The position numbers were made by a program, and so were the translations under genes. A stretch of 64,000 nt of DNA from positions 372,001 through 436,000 of the forward strand of contig NZ_JAJDOP010000001.1 in the NCBI RefSeq assembly GCF_020595095.1, read 5' to 3'. Below the pieces are notes generated by a model. That model made no database searches, was not told where the DNA came from, and was given only the letters and a program-made list of their open reading frames with translations. How positions within the stretch are numbered: position 1 is the stretch's first letter; each line of letters begins with the position of its first letter. Shown here piece by piece: positions 26,514 to 35,271 of the stretch. The stretch comes from Microvirga rosea. Lineage in GTDB: Bacteria; Pseudomonadota; Alphaproteobacteria; Rhizobiales; Beijerinckiaceae.

Positions 26514-26550
26514 GCAAAAGGCCCAGACGGAACAGAAACTTCGTCTGGGC
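26514..26550 (-). terminator. Terminator between adh and rpsU
   Basis: Nine-bp stem GCCCAGACG / CGTCTGGGC with a 12-nt loop. Read leftward it is followed by CTTTTGC, so it suits rpsU; convergent adh transcripts also meet it. Confidence 0.6.
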
Positions 26551-26567
26551 ACGACGATTCTCGGCGC

Positions 26568-26589
26568 GACGGCCGCGTGTGCGGCCGTC
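26568..26589 (+). terminator. GC-rich hairpin downstream of adh
   Basis: Perfect stem GACGGCCGC / GCGGCCGTC with loop GTGT, followed by CTTTGG. The short T run makes termination plausible but not certain. Confidence 0.5.
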
Positions 26590-26640
26590 CTTTGGCGCAT
26601 CAGGCTTCCGGCACCTTTGTGACGCAAGCCTGAGAGGGGG

Positions 26641-26937
26641 CTATCTCGCCGCTCCAGGGGCCGACGGCGCCGCACCGGGACGCCCGCCTCGCCCCGGACC
26701 GCGGGCATCTCTGGCAGGCCGCTTGGGTGCTGCGATCAATCCATCGCGAATGCCCTGCTTGCGTGCGAGCTTACGCGCCCGGCGAACGGCTTCGGCCTTT
26801 TCACGGGTCTTGCGCTCCGAGGGCTTTTCATAGGCCTTTCGCGCTTTCATCTCACGGAAGATGCCCTCTCGCTGCATCTTCTTCTTGAGCGCTCTCAGAG
26901 CTTGATCGACGTTGTTGTCCCTGACGAAAACCTGCAA
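26641..26937 (-). CDS. rpsU: 30S ribosomal protein S21
   Basis: 98 residues starting [20 protein letters not shown], the invariant S21 start. It uses TTG as initiation codon, with AGGA upstream. The core (residues 1-60) matches bacterial S21; the C-terminal 35 residues are a Pro/Gly/Arg/Ala-rich tail common in alphaproteobacteria. S21 joins the 30S platform near the anti-Shine-Dalgarno and aids initiation. Its neighbours are cold-shock and small stress genes, consistent with growth-condition control. Confidence 0.95.
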   Translation of the reverse strand: MQVFVRDNNVDQALRALKKKMQREGIFREMKARKAYEKPSERKTREKAEAVRRARKLARKQGIRDGLIAAPKRPARDARGPGRGGRPGAAPSAPGAAR

Positions 26938-27009
26938 TGGATGTCCTATCTTTAAGGGTGGGTGTGTGCACTCGCCATCCGTTTTCTTGGGAGGCGAGCG
27001 GGGAAGGGC

Positions 27010-27204
27010 TCAGGCGCCGCGAATTTCGCTCTCTCGAACCGCTCTCTCGATCATGCCGGATTTGATCCTGTACGAGAGTTCTCCCGTCTGATCGGCGGGC
27101 ATCAACCGAACGATCTCGTAAACGCTCGCGGAGTCCATCCGGTTGTCTGAAATGCCCGGCTGCTTCAGCCGGACCATCTGTTTGATTTTGAACTTGTAAG
27201 ACAT
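27010..27204 (-). CDS. Small SH3-barrel-like protein, paralogue 1
   Basis: 64 residues from MSYKFKIKQMVRLKQPG. Pattern: early KxxQxVRL strand, SVYEIVRLMPAD, YRIKSGMIERAVRESEI. The motif Y-x-I-V ... Y-R-I-K-S ... E-R-x-x-x-E recurs in the proteins at 28,682 and 29,023. Compact all-beta KOW/SH3-like fold inferred. No signal peptide. Function unknown; the three genes cluster with cold-shock genes. Confidence 0.65.
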   Translation of the reverse strand: MSYKFKIKQMVRLKQPGISDNRMDSASVYEIVRLMPADQTGELSYRIKSGMIERAVRESEIRGA

Positions 27205-27273
27205 TGGAATCTTTTTTGAATGGGAAAGGTCGAGATCGTGCATGGGACAGTCGCGTTCGCTGCCCACCTAATC

Positions 27274-27474
27274 TTACCGGACACGCTTGATGCTGGTGAT
27301 GGTGCCTTCAGGCAGAGAGCCTTTTTCCTGTTGGGCACGGGCGATCAAGCTGACCGCGCGGTTGTCGCTGGCCTTTGCAGGATTGTCGATCCACAAATAA
27401 GCCGTGCGGGCGTCGTCATAGTTCACGGCGAAGATGACCGACTTGGCAGGGCTGCTTTTCCGGAACATGCTCAT
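27274..27474 (-). CDS. Small conserved-looking hypothetical protein
   Basis: 66 residues, with a strong ribosome site (AAGGAGGTTCGC before ATG), which is the main evidence that it is real. Sequence (MSMFRKSSPAKSVIFAVNYD, then DDARTAYLWIDNPAKAS) has no recognised domain. No membrane segment or signal peptide. It lies between two csp-related units on the same strand and about 70 bp upstream of the SH3-like paralogue 1 gene, perhaps cotranscribed with it. Confidence 0.65.
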   Translation of the reverse strand: MSMFRKSSPAKSVIFAVNYDDARTAYLWIDNPAKASDNRAVSLIARAQQEKGSLPEGTITSIKRVR

Positions 27475-27514
27475 GCGAACCTCCTTGTTGTGGTTATTGG
27501 CGATAGAATTTCAT

Positions 27515-27540
27515 GAAAAAACCGCTCCGTCGGGGAGCGG
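27515..27540 (-). terminator. Terminator of the divergent csp-like gene
   Basis: Read leftward: CCGCTCC-CCGAC-GGAGCGG followed by TTTTTTC. Same stem core as the terminators of the two normal csp genes. Confidence 0.85.
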
Positions 27541-27566
27541 CCTGATGATGATGCGCCGGTTCATGT

Positions 27567-27776
27567 TTAGATCGTCTCGATGTTATGAGCGGCCATCATG
27601 CCCGACCGACGGTCCCTGACGGTTTCGAAGGAAACCCGCTGTCCCTCGACGAGGTCGCACAGACCGGCACGCTGGATCGCAATTCCATTGACGAGAACAG
27701 CCTGGCCGCCATGATCGGGCTGAATCAGACCCAACCCCTCCGCTTCATCGTAGGATTTCACTTTTCCGATGATCAT
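27567..27776 (-). CDS. Degenerate cold-shock-domain protein
   Basis: 69 residues, the same length as the other two csp products and alignable end to end (MIIGKVKSYDEAEGLGLIQP, ...LVEGQRVSFETVRDRRSGMM). Key RNA-binding residues are changed: KFY is KSY, RNP1 KGFGFI is EGLGLI, and RNP2 VFVH is VLVN. The hydrophobic core and the C-terminal EDRRSG/VRDRRSG strand remain. It keeps the csp terminator and a decayed form of the conserved leader, so it arose by csp duplication. It probably folds as a cold-shock barrel but is unlikely to bind single-stranded RNA in the standard way. Confidence 0.8.
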   Translation of the reverse strand: MIIGKVKSYDEAEGLGLIQPDHGGQAVLVNGIAIQRAGLCDLVEGQRVSFETVRDRRSGMMAAHNIETI

Positions 27777-27907
27777 CCGAAATTCCTTTCAGGGTTTCAG
27801 GGGCACATGCACAGATCCTCGCGATGAAGCGAGCTGCGTTGCTCTCGAAGTTCGAAGAGAGGAGCGCGCGCCTGAAAAGAAAGGCGAAAAGGGCCACATG
27901 TCCGGCC
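27777..27907 (-). ncRNA. Decayed csp leader
   Basis: Read leftward, the upstream region begins GGCCGGACA, then TTTTCGCCTT, AGGCGCGCG and TGTGCATGTGC. These match in order the blocks of the two 148-nt csp leaders, but much changed and shorter. Confidence 0.4.
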
Positions 27908-28127
27908 GATATCGATATCGGAAGATAAGCCGAGTAGAGGTCTATTTCAAGTCGGCGATCCAATAAAGGCGGGATGAGTTTTGTGACTCTTGCAGCTCTG
28001 CCAGTTATTTAGACGCGGGACATCAGTTGACTGGGCCCTGAGTGGGCCTCAAAGCTTCGTTCAAGTCCGGAAATATCGGTGTATAGAGGCAGGAGGAGCC
28101 GGCAAAGGGCTCCACGAGGAACTTTCA
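27908..28127. other. Divergent intergenic region
   Basis: About 220 bp between the degenerate csp leader and the small secreted protein gene. AT-richer than surroundings. No supported gene or strong repeat seen. Confidence 0.4.
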
Positions 28128-28367
28128 TTGAAAATTTTTATTGTTGCCGCCGCATTGGGTTTATTGGCCCTGCCACAATCCGGGCATTCAGAGGAAAAGG
28201 CTAGAGCCGAGGCAGGCGATCCCAGACCTGTGAAGGTTTCTCCCACTGATCCGGCGGCTCGGTCCAACGCGATTGCCAGAGAGGCCCGTGACAAGGCTGA
28301 GGCCTTGGAGCGTGCCCGGGACCGCAAAATGAGACAGATCACGAAAGGCATCTGCACCGGATGCTGA
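28128..28367 (+). CDS. Small secreted hypothetical protein
   Basis: 79 residues from a TTG start with GAGGAACTTTCA upstream. Signal peptide (first residue then KIFIVAAALGLLALPQSGHS). The mature part is charged and Ala/Arg-rich (ARSNAIAREARDKAEALERA) and ends in CTGC, giving two cysteines. A longer in-frame extension upstream lacks a ribosome site. Family unknown; presumed periplasmic. Confidence 0.55.
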   Translation: MKIFIVAAALGLLALPQSGHSEEKARAEAGDPRPVKVSPTDPAARSNAIAREARDKAEALERARDRKMRQITKGICTGC

Positions 28368-28681
28368 TTTCCGCCTGAGACGTAAATCACCAGAAGCCGA
28401 TCTGTGCGCCCTATGCTCGACGCCCAGGACGGGTTTGGAGAACAGACGGCCTGGGTTCGTGCGCTTTTGAAAATGGCCGACCAGACATTAGCCTGCTTGC
28501 GCTGTCAGAAGCTCCAGTGGCCGGGACCGTTTGCCAATGTCGTCGACCCAGGAAAAACCCGCTGCCAGTATCAGCTCGGCGTTATCCTGATCATTGGAAG
28601 CGTCCATGTTCGATGACGCAAAGTCGGGAAGATGCGCCCATCCCCTTGCATCAGAGATTGTCTCCTCGGGATTTTAATCTC
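28368..28681. other. Intergenic region
   Basis: About 310 bp between convergent small genes. Open frames exist on the plus strand, but their codons are antisense to the SH3-like gene or lack ribosome sites, so I do not support a gene here. Confidence 0.4.
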
Positions 28682-28891
28682 TTATCTGAACATTGTGAAC
28701 GAGGTAGTGAGCTGGTTCTCATATGCGACACGGCTATAAACCTCGCCGATGCTCTTGATCTCATAGCGCGGAGCTTCATCGCCCGAAGGCAGATGCTTGA
28801 TGATCACGAAGTCACCGCTCCAAGATGGTCCTAAGCATCGCTTATCGGTAAAAGTCACGCTTTGTCCGCACGGATAGAGATGCGCTGACAT
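28682..28891 (-). CDS. Small SH3-barrel-like protein, paralogue 2
   Basis: 69 residues, AAAGGACCACATC before ATG. GQSVTFTDKR, WSGDFVIIKHLPSGDEAPRY and YEIKSIGEVYSRVAYENQL align with the proteins at 27,010 and 29,023. Predicted compact beta-barrel with a ligand-facing YEIKS strand. No signal peptide; function unknown. Confidence 0.65.
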   Translation of the reverse strand: MSAHLYPCGQSVTFTDKRCLGPSWSGDFVIIKHLPSGDEAPRYEIKSIGEVYSRVAYENQLTTSFTMFR

Positions 28892-29022
28892 GATGTGGTC
28901 CTTTTGTGGTCTTTAAGGGCAAGATGCGCCGAAAGAGCTGTCACCAGGCAAACAGCACAATGAACAGAATGAACGAGAAAACGGCAGCCATGCTGGCTGT
29001 TGAAAGCCATGTTTGCTGAAGT

Positions 29023-29388
29023 CTATCGGTAAACGGAGAAGCGCTGGGCATGGAGCTCTGTCCCTCCGGACTGCCGAAACCATGGCGCGAGAGGGCGTTC
29101 AGCGGAAGGTTTGAGATTCAGATTGGCTGGCTGCAGGCAGGACAGGGCTTCGGTCAATTGTTCTCCGGATTGCTGGACCGCTGGACGGGGCTGCGGTGTC
29201 CGGCAAAGTTCATGTTCGCCTGCCATGCGAATCTCGTGACGATGAACCGAAGCAATCCTGTACTGTGGCTCGGACGCTTTCGTTTCCATGCAGGAAACGA
29301 TTGTATACGGAGCTTTCCACATGAAGTGGGAATGCCGTTTCTCTGCATAAAGGACGATTTCCCCAACCGCGAACCGATGGGTTTCCAT
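29023..29388 (-). CDS. Small SH3-barrel-like protein, paralogue 3, with tail
   Basis: 121 residues from METHRFAVGEIVLYAEKRH; AAGGAATGCGCC supports the start over a longer upstream frame. Residues 7-62 carry the family pattern (APYTIVSCMETKASEPQYRI, ASVHRHEIRMAGEHEL). Residues 63-121 form a Pro/Gln/Leu tail not found in the other two paralogues. Function unknown. Confidence 0.6.
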   Translation of the reverse strand: METHRFAVGEIVLYAEKRHSHFMWKAPYTIVSCMETKASEPQYRIASVHRHEIRMAGEHELCRTPQPRPAVQQSGEQLTEALSCLQPANLNLKPSAERPLAPWFRQSGGTELHAQRFSVYR

Positions 29389-29686
29389 GGCGCATTCCTT
29401 CCTTGTCAGGCTCATGCAGGCCGCTATGCACAAGCAAGGGAGCACCGATGCGGTCAATAAAAGCTTTCGGCTTAAGAGTAGGATCTCAGGGGAAACGCGT
29501 CTCGGGACCGCTGAGATGGCCGGATCAACCTCATGAGGCCAATCGAAGTCAAAATAAGTCCTCCAAGGTAAAGAGCCAGTGGCGGGAGAAGTTCCATCCA
29601 TCGGGATGAAGACACCATTGATGGCTGCGTGGCTGACGTCCCGGAACGGTTGTGTTCAAGCCAATTCCCGGCTCTCGTTGCGCAAA
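29389..29686. other. Intergenic region
   Basis: About 300 bp between the SH3-like gene's start and the csp terminator. It must contain the promoter for the SH3-like gene; no convincing coding sequence. Confidence 0.4.
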
Positions 29687-29717
29687 ATAAAAAAAAGCCG
29701 CTCGGGAAGAGCGGCTT
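29687..29717 (-). terminator. Rho-independent terminator of csp gene 2
   Basis: Read leftward: AAGCCGCTC-TTCCC-GAGCGGCTT followed by TTTTTTAT. Strong, and nearly identical to the csp gene 1 terminator. Confidence 0.9.
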
Positions 29718-29760
29718 TCAAGAGGCGCAGCGAACCACGCCAGTCGTCAGGACCAGAGAC

Positions 29761-29970
29761 TTAGGCGGTCTGGATGTTGTTGACGGCAACCTTGCCGCTG
29801 CGGCGGTCTTCAGCGGTGTCGAAAGTCACCTTCTGGCCTTCGCGAAGGCCACGGATGCCGGCGCGCTCAAGAGCGGTCGCGTGGACGAACACGTCCTTGT
29901 CGCCGTTGTCCGGCTGAATGAAGCCAAAGCCTTTTTGGTCGTTATAGAACTTAACGGTGCCCGAGTTCAT
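29761..29970 (-). CDS. Cold-shock protein
   Basis: 69 residues ([20 protein letters not shown]). RNP1 KGFGFIQP and RNP2 DVFVHATA intact. About 60 of 69 residues match the csp product at 19,572. AAGGATATTCCC precedes ATG. It has the long conserved leader upstream and its own terminator, so it forms a monocistronic cassette. Predicted RNA chaperone. Confidence 0.95.
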   Translation of the reverse strand: MNSGTVKFYNDQKGFGFIQPDNGDKDVFVHATALERAGIRGLREGQKVTFDTAEDRRSGKVAVNNIQTA

Positions 29971-30118
29971 GGGAATATCCTTGGTATGTCTGTGTCAGTG
30001 CACGTGAGCACGAGAATGCGCGAAAGCAGGCCTCGTACTCGGGTTCGTCGATGTTTGGGGAGAGCGTCTGAACGTGCGCCTAGCATGCCAAGGCGAAACG
30101 GCCCGATTGTCCGGCCAA
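29971..30118 (-). ncRNA. Conserved 148-nt 5' leader of csp gene 2
   Basis: Same length and ordered identical blocks as the leader at 19,424-19,571. It begins TTGGCCGGACAATCGGG on the minus strand and ends at the csp ATG. The blocks are separated by diverged but equal-length stretches, as expected of a structured RNA. Confidence 0.6.
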
Positions 30119-30468
30119 ATGTCGATGAACGCAATTTAGTGCGCTCATGCGGCAAATACAAGGCAGGCTCGCAGAAGAAGTTTTGCAGGCCGGTCGGCCG
30201 CTATTTTCCAGGGTCTGACGAATTATTCCGGATTTAGCCAGTTTTCCCTTGTGAAACTAGGCTCACTGATCCATATAGCACTTATCCAACCGACATGTTC
30301 GGCCTGCTCTCCTTAGCTCCGATTGAGCGCCGAGCCTGCTTTCCGTTCCCATCGATTGTCATTTCATGGTCCGCTCGGACAGGCCAAAGCCTGTCGATGA
30401 ACCGTAGCCATGGCTCCAAACACAACAATTGCCGCTCGATCTCCCATCGAGGCGGCGAAAGGATTTTT
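30119..30468. other. Intergenic region upstream of csp gene 2
   Basis: About 350 bp between the csp leader and the 48-residue protein gene. It should hold both divergent promoters. No supported gene. Confidence 0.4.
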
Positions 30469-30615
30469 ATGTCGACGTCTATTCAAACGAAAACTGCTGA
30501 AAAGAAGCACTCGCTTGCAAAGAGCGCCCCCCAGGTCAAGCTCGCGCCAAAGCCCCAGCCCACAGGTCTTTCCCGAGAGGAAATCCGCCAGATCGTCCTG
30601 GAGATGATCGGCTAG
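30469..30615 (+). CDS. 48-residue hypothetical protein
   Basis: Starts MSTSIQTKTAEKKHSLAKSA with AAAGGATTTTT before ATG. A basic, Lys/Pro-rich N-terminal part and a short C-terminal helix (SREEIRQIVLEMIG). No family recognised. Acceptance rests on the ribosome site and codon pattern. Confidence 0.45.
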   Translation: MSTSIQTKTAEKKHSLAKSAPQVKLAPKPQPTGLSREEIRQIVLEMIG

Positions 30616-30715
30616 TCTCACGGCCGGAGCAAATAAGCCAGGCCTTCGGGGAACAGCCCGGAGCCTGGCGCCATACTGGTTTGTTCATTCAACCGTACTT
30701 GCCTGCCCGGCTGGT

Positions 30716-31573
30716 TCAGGTCGCGGCCTGAATGGTCTCGATGGCGTGGCTTTTCTGAACGTCCAGCATCTCGGCCGGGCGGCGCTTGGCGACATTGAAG
30801 GCGTCGCCCGCGCTCAGCACATGCAGGCGGAGATCGTACATGGACAGCGAACGTTCCGGCTCGGCTTCGGCAATGTTGGAATGCGTCACGCCCGCGCCGT
30901 CCACCACGTAGACGCAGCCGCTGCCGATTACCTCGAAATGATCGTCCTTGAACACAAGGGCGGTATCCTCGTCGATGCCGATCCCGAGTTCACGCGGGTT
31001 ATGAGCGACGGCGCCGAAAAGGCGCCCGAACCGCCCCCGCTCCGCAAAGTGCTGATCGATGATCATGTTGCGGACAAATCCCAGCCCCGGCGCCATGTGC
31101 AGATCGCCGATTTTGTAGGATTCGCCGCTGGTGCCCTTCACCAGCATCGTCTCGCTCATGACCGAGGCACCGGCGGAAGTGCCCGCCAGGAGCCCGCCCC
31201 GCTCGTGGATCTCACGCACCCGCTGCTCAATGGGCGTGTCGCCGATCTGGCTCGAGATCCGTAACTGGTCGCCGCCGGAAAAGAACACCCCGGCGGCGCC
31301 GTCGAACATGCCGAGCTTGTCCGGATCGAGAGTCTCGGCGCGATCCTTCACATAGAGTTCGACGAGATCCGTGATGCCCAGATCGGCGAAAGCACGCTCA
31401 TAGGCCTCGAAATAGCCTTCGGGTTCATGGGATGCGACGGTGGCGATGACGAGCCTGCCGCCATCGAGGTGCTTGGCGACCTCCCGCAGGATCGTCCTCT
31501 CCCCCTCCTTGTCCTCGCCGCCACCGATAATGACGAGAGGCCCTCGGGCTCCTTTTCTCGCGCGTTCCGCCAT
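30716..31573 (-). CDS. cphB: Cyanophycinase
   Basis: 285 residues from MAERARKGARGPLVIIGGGE; a TTG at 31,630 would add 19 residues. Serine-peptidase-like S51 family: nucleophile Ser133 in LLAGTSAGASVMSE, with the FFSGGDQ motif and LHMAPGLGFVRNMIIDQHFAERGR. It hydrolyses cyanophycin (multi-L-arginyl-poly-L-aspartate) to beta-Asp-Arg dipeptides in the cytoplasm. About 108 bp downstream of cphA on the same strand, forming the usual storage-polymer synthesis/degradation pair. Confidence 0.93.
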   Translation of the reverse strand: MAERARKGARGPLVIIGGGEDKEGERTILREVAKHLDGGRLVIATVASHEPEGYFEAYERAFADLGITDLVELYVKDRAETLDPDKLGMFDGAAGVFFSGGDQLRISSQIGDTPIEQRVREIHERGGLLAGTSAGASVMSETMLVKGTSGESYKIGDLHMAPGLGFVRNMIIDQHFAERGRFGRLFGAVAHNPRELGIGIDEDTALVFKDDHFEVIGSGCVYVVDGAGVTHSNIAEAEPERSLSMYDLRLHVLSAGDAFNVAKRRPAEMLDVQKSHAIETIQAAT

Positions 31574-31681
31574 GATCTTCGTACTTTCCTGGGCGTTGCC
31601 GGGATGGACGTCAGGATAGATGGGGCGCAAGTCGCGGTTAGCCCAGCGTGAGGGCGCTCCTCGGCTTGCGCAGGGTTGAAA

Positions 31682-34547
31682 TCACGCGCTCTTGCGCCAG
31701 GAATCTTCCTGCTCGTCGGTTCGTTCGACCTCGACGTCGAAGCGAGTACCGGACCGGTAGGTGAGAACCTGCTGCCACATGGCCTCGACGTCCGTGGGCG
31801 TGAGCACCACGAGATCGCCCGGCTGCGCCATTCCCAGGCAAATATCCGCAGCCTCGTCCTCCTCAAGGATGCGCTTGATTCGCTCTTCGGGAAAACCGGC
31901 AGCCAGAGCGCCTTCCGCCAGAAGGGCCACGATCTCGCCGGGCCTGCGGCCGCGCCGGGCGGGATCCTCCCGGAAGATGATCTCGTCGAAATAACGCGTG
32001 GCCAAGGCTCCCATTTCGCGCATGTCGTCATCCCGGCGGTCGCCGGGGATGTTGATCATGCCGATCACCCGCCGATGGCGTGAGCGCATCTTGAGGATCA
32101 GGTCGCCGAGAGCCTGCAATCCGGCCGGGTTGTGGGCATAATCGAGAATGACGCGGAAGCCGTGCCCATCAAACACGTTGAGGCGTCCGGGGCTGTGCTC
32201 GAAGGAGTTCGTATAGGTGGACAGGGCCATGCGGATGACGTTGACCGGGACGCCCTGTGCATAGGCCATGGCCACGGCCCCCATGGCGTTCTGCACGTTG
32301 AACTCCGCCAATCCGCCGAGGGTGGCCGGAATCTCGGCGGCGCGCATCACATGGATGCTGTCGCCGTCATCGTGGATCACGATCTCGCCCCCCGGGGAGC
32401 GCCCGGCCTCGCGAACCACGGCAAGGCCGCCATCCTCGATATGCTGGCGCAGGATGTCCGGCATCTCGGCCCCGCCGGCGAAGGGAAAAGTAGCCGATCC
32501 GTCCGCCGGCGCGGCGACGCATGCCGACGGTCAGCGGATCATCGGCGTTGAGAATGCTCGTGCCGTTGCGGTGCACGGCCTCGACGACAACAGATTTCAC
32601 CCAGGCGAGATCCTCGACCGAGTCGATGCCCTTCAGACCCAGATGGTCGGGCTGGATATTGGTGACGAGGCCCACATCGCAGGCGGAGAAGCCGAGCCCC
32701 TCACGCAGGATCCCGCCTCGGGCGGCTTCCAGAACCGCCACGTCCACGGTCGGATCACGCAGCACCACGCGCGTGCTCCAGGGGCCGGATGCATCCGTCT
32801 CCTTCACGCGATCATGGTTCACATAGATGCCCGTGGTCGAGGTCATGCCCACATTCAACCCGTGCGCCCGCAGGATGTGGCCGATCATGCGGCAGGTCGT
32901 GGACTTGCCGTTGGTTCCCGTGACGGCGAGGATCGGTATGCGCGTGGGCGCGCCGCGCGGGAAGAGCATGTCGATCACCGGCCGTGCCACGTTGCGCGGG
33001 CGTCCCTCGGAGGGTTGCAGATGCATGCGAAATCCCGGCGCGGCATTGACCTCGATGATCCCGCCGCCGGTTTCATGAACGGACCGGGCGATGTCGGGCG
33101 CAATGAAGTCGATGCCCGCGACATCGAGGCCGACGGCCTGGGCCACCCGTCGGGCAATCAGCGCATTGTCCGGATGAATCTCATCCGTGCGATCGATCGA
33201 CGTTCCACCCGTCGAGAGATTGGCCGTGTCGCAGAGATACACGATGCGGTCTGCGTCGGGAACGCTCTCCGAGGTCAGCCCCGATTTCGCCAGCACACCG
33301 AGCACATGATCGTTCAACGTGATCCGGGTCATGACGTTTTCGTGGCCGTCGCCGCGACGGGGGTCGCGGTTCACCTCTTCCACGAGTTCCGCGATGCTCT
33401 GCCGACCGTCTCCCACCACGTGGGCGGGAACGCGCTCGGCGACCGCCACCACCTCGCCACTGACCACGAGAATGCGATGATCGCGCCCTTTGAAACAGCT
33501 CTCGACGATCACGCGGCGGGAATGTCGCGCCGCTTCCGCGAAGGCTGACGCGACTTCCTCGGGGGTCGAGAGGTCGATGCTGACCCCCCGTCCGTGGTTG
33601 CCGTCGAGGGGCTTCACCACAACGGGATAGCCGATCCATTCCGCCGCGCTTACCGCAGCCTCGACGCTGCGCACCACGTCGCCGCGCGGCACGGGCAGGC
33701 CCGAATCGGAAAGGAGCGTTTTCGTCAAATCCTTGTCGCTCGCCGCATCCGTGGCGATCGACGAGGTCAAGCTCGTGACGCTGGCGCGGATGCGCTTCTG
33801 GTGGCGCCCGGTGCCAAGTTGCACGAGACTCTGGTCGTCAAGGCGCATGACCGGAATGTCCCGGCGTTCGGCCTCGTGAACGAGGGACTGCGTCGTCGGA
33901 CCCAGTGCTTTGCGACGCTGCACATACCTCAGAGCGTTGAGGGCGGCGTCCAGAGCGAAGCTTTCCTGGAGAGCAGGCTCATCCGCGTCATCGTAGATGC
34001 GTCCCAGACCTTGCACGCCCCGCAACGCGGCGGGCAGGAGAGAATCCACGAGCTGGAGCGCCAAGCGACCTGCGAGAAGGCCGGTCTCTTCCTCCTCATA
34101 AGCATACATGTCGTTGTACACGCCGGGCTCTCCGCGTACCGAACGGGTTTTGCTGCGCGTGACGCGCGCACCGATCAGCGATTGCAGCTCAATGGCCACA
34201 TGTTCGGTCACGTGGCCGAGCCATGTGCCCTCCTCAAGGCGCCTGACGAAGCCGCCAGGCTCATGAAAGCTGCAACCGTGCTGATGAAGTCCCGGCAATA
34301 CGGCGACGAGCCGCTCGGTGAAATCGACAAGGAGGTTCGAGGGGTGGTGCTCAAGCGACCCGAGGTCGAGCTTGATACGGATCATCGGGGTGAGGCTGTA
34401 AAGATGCGGCCCGCGATAAACGCCCTTCTCGATCACGCGCATGGGCTTGAGGTCCCGATCCGGTGCCTGCGCCTTCGGGGGATCTTGTTTTTCCTGCAGA
34501 TGCACGACGTCCGCGGATGTTGCTTTCAGCTGAAACTCCTCGCCCAC
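31682..34547 (-). pseudogene. cphA: Cyanophycin synthetase, one frameshift
   Basis: GTG start with ATAGGAG upstream; about 35 extra N-terminal residues precede the usual MRVIEKGVYRGPHLYSL start. N-terminal domain, ATP-grasp (about 235-500, VVKPLDGNHGRG, ends IIEVNAAPGF), then Mur-ligase-like domain with P-loop GTNGKST at 544-550. ATP-dependent addition of Asp then Arg to the polymer. Reading breaks near 32,484 (residue about 686) at a CCC run. One base less continues into FAGGAEMPDILRQHIEDGGL and the normal C-terminus ending at 31,682, including ILDYAHNPAG. Either an inactive gene or a base-call error; both halves look well conserved. Confidence 0.88.
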
Positions 34548-35029
34548 GCTCGGACTCCTATCGGGGACATGTCGAACGGCCGCGCTGCATGCAACGCGAC
34601 TTTGCTTTGATTGGATTCTTGGTGATCAAGAGCGTTCAAAAAGAATCTTGGGGCTGCTTAATCCCCAAGCGCTAGTCCTTGTTCCAGGATCCGGCGGAGA
34701 TTTTTTGATGTTATTTCGTTGAGAAATTAACCTGAGTTATTTCCTGATTGTGCACCGCATGCTTCGGCCTCAAAGCCTGGCTGGGGCTCTGGCCGAATCT
34801 CCATCTCAGGTCCGAGAACTACAGCCAGCCTTAACCGGCCCGACAATGCCTTGCTGCTCCGTGAACCATGCAATTTCCCGAAATGGATGCGAGCACGCGC
34901 ATGCAAGAACGACTTTCATTACAGCCTCGTAACCTGGCTGTAATGCAGAGGGCATTCTGCCGAGCCTACGGTAGTGCCGCTTCCGCTTAGTCCCTTTGCC
35001 GGTCTGTCGGCTCACACGAAGGATCAGCC
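34548..35029. other. Intergenic region
   Basis: About 480 bp between divergent cphA and a small gene. AT-richer around 34,600-34,750. No supported coding region; contains promoters for both sides. Confidence 0.4.
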
Positions 35030-35242
35030 ATGACATCTCATCGGAACAATGAGAGCCGGAAAGCCACAACATTGTCTCCCGTGGATTTGAAGCAGATCAA
35101 GGATGCAGTCGTGATGCTGCGGGCGTCCCACGCGAAGAGCATTCTGGCCGATCTGGTCGAAGAGAAGATCCGGGCCCTCGAAAACGATTCCGCGATGCCG
35201 CGCTCGGGCCCTGTCTCCACGCCTGTCAGGCGGATCTTCTAA
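35030..35242 (+). CDS. 70-residue hypothetical protein
   Basis: AAGGATCAGCC precedes ATG. Sequence (LSPVDLKQIKDAVVMLRASH, AKSILADLVEEKIRALEND) is mostly helical and amphipathic; no membrane span. No family recognised. Convergent with hmuV, 29 bp away. Confidence 0.55.
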   Translation: MTSHRNNESRKATTLSPVDLKQIKDAVVMLRASHAKSILADLVEEKIRALENDSAMPRSGPVSTPVRRIF

Positions 35243-35271
35243 GGCAGGCAATACAGGACAGGAAAGACACT

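Noticed and set aside
28517..28834. Plus-strand frame overlapping the SH3-like paralogue 2
   Set aside because: The minus-strand product matches two paralogues and has a ribosome site; the plus frame has neither.
30616..30715. Possible terminator after the 48-residue protein (GCCAGGC ... GCCTGGC)
   Set aside because: Stem is interrupted and no T tract follows, so it was not listed.
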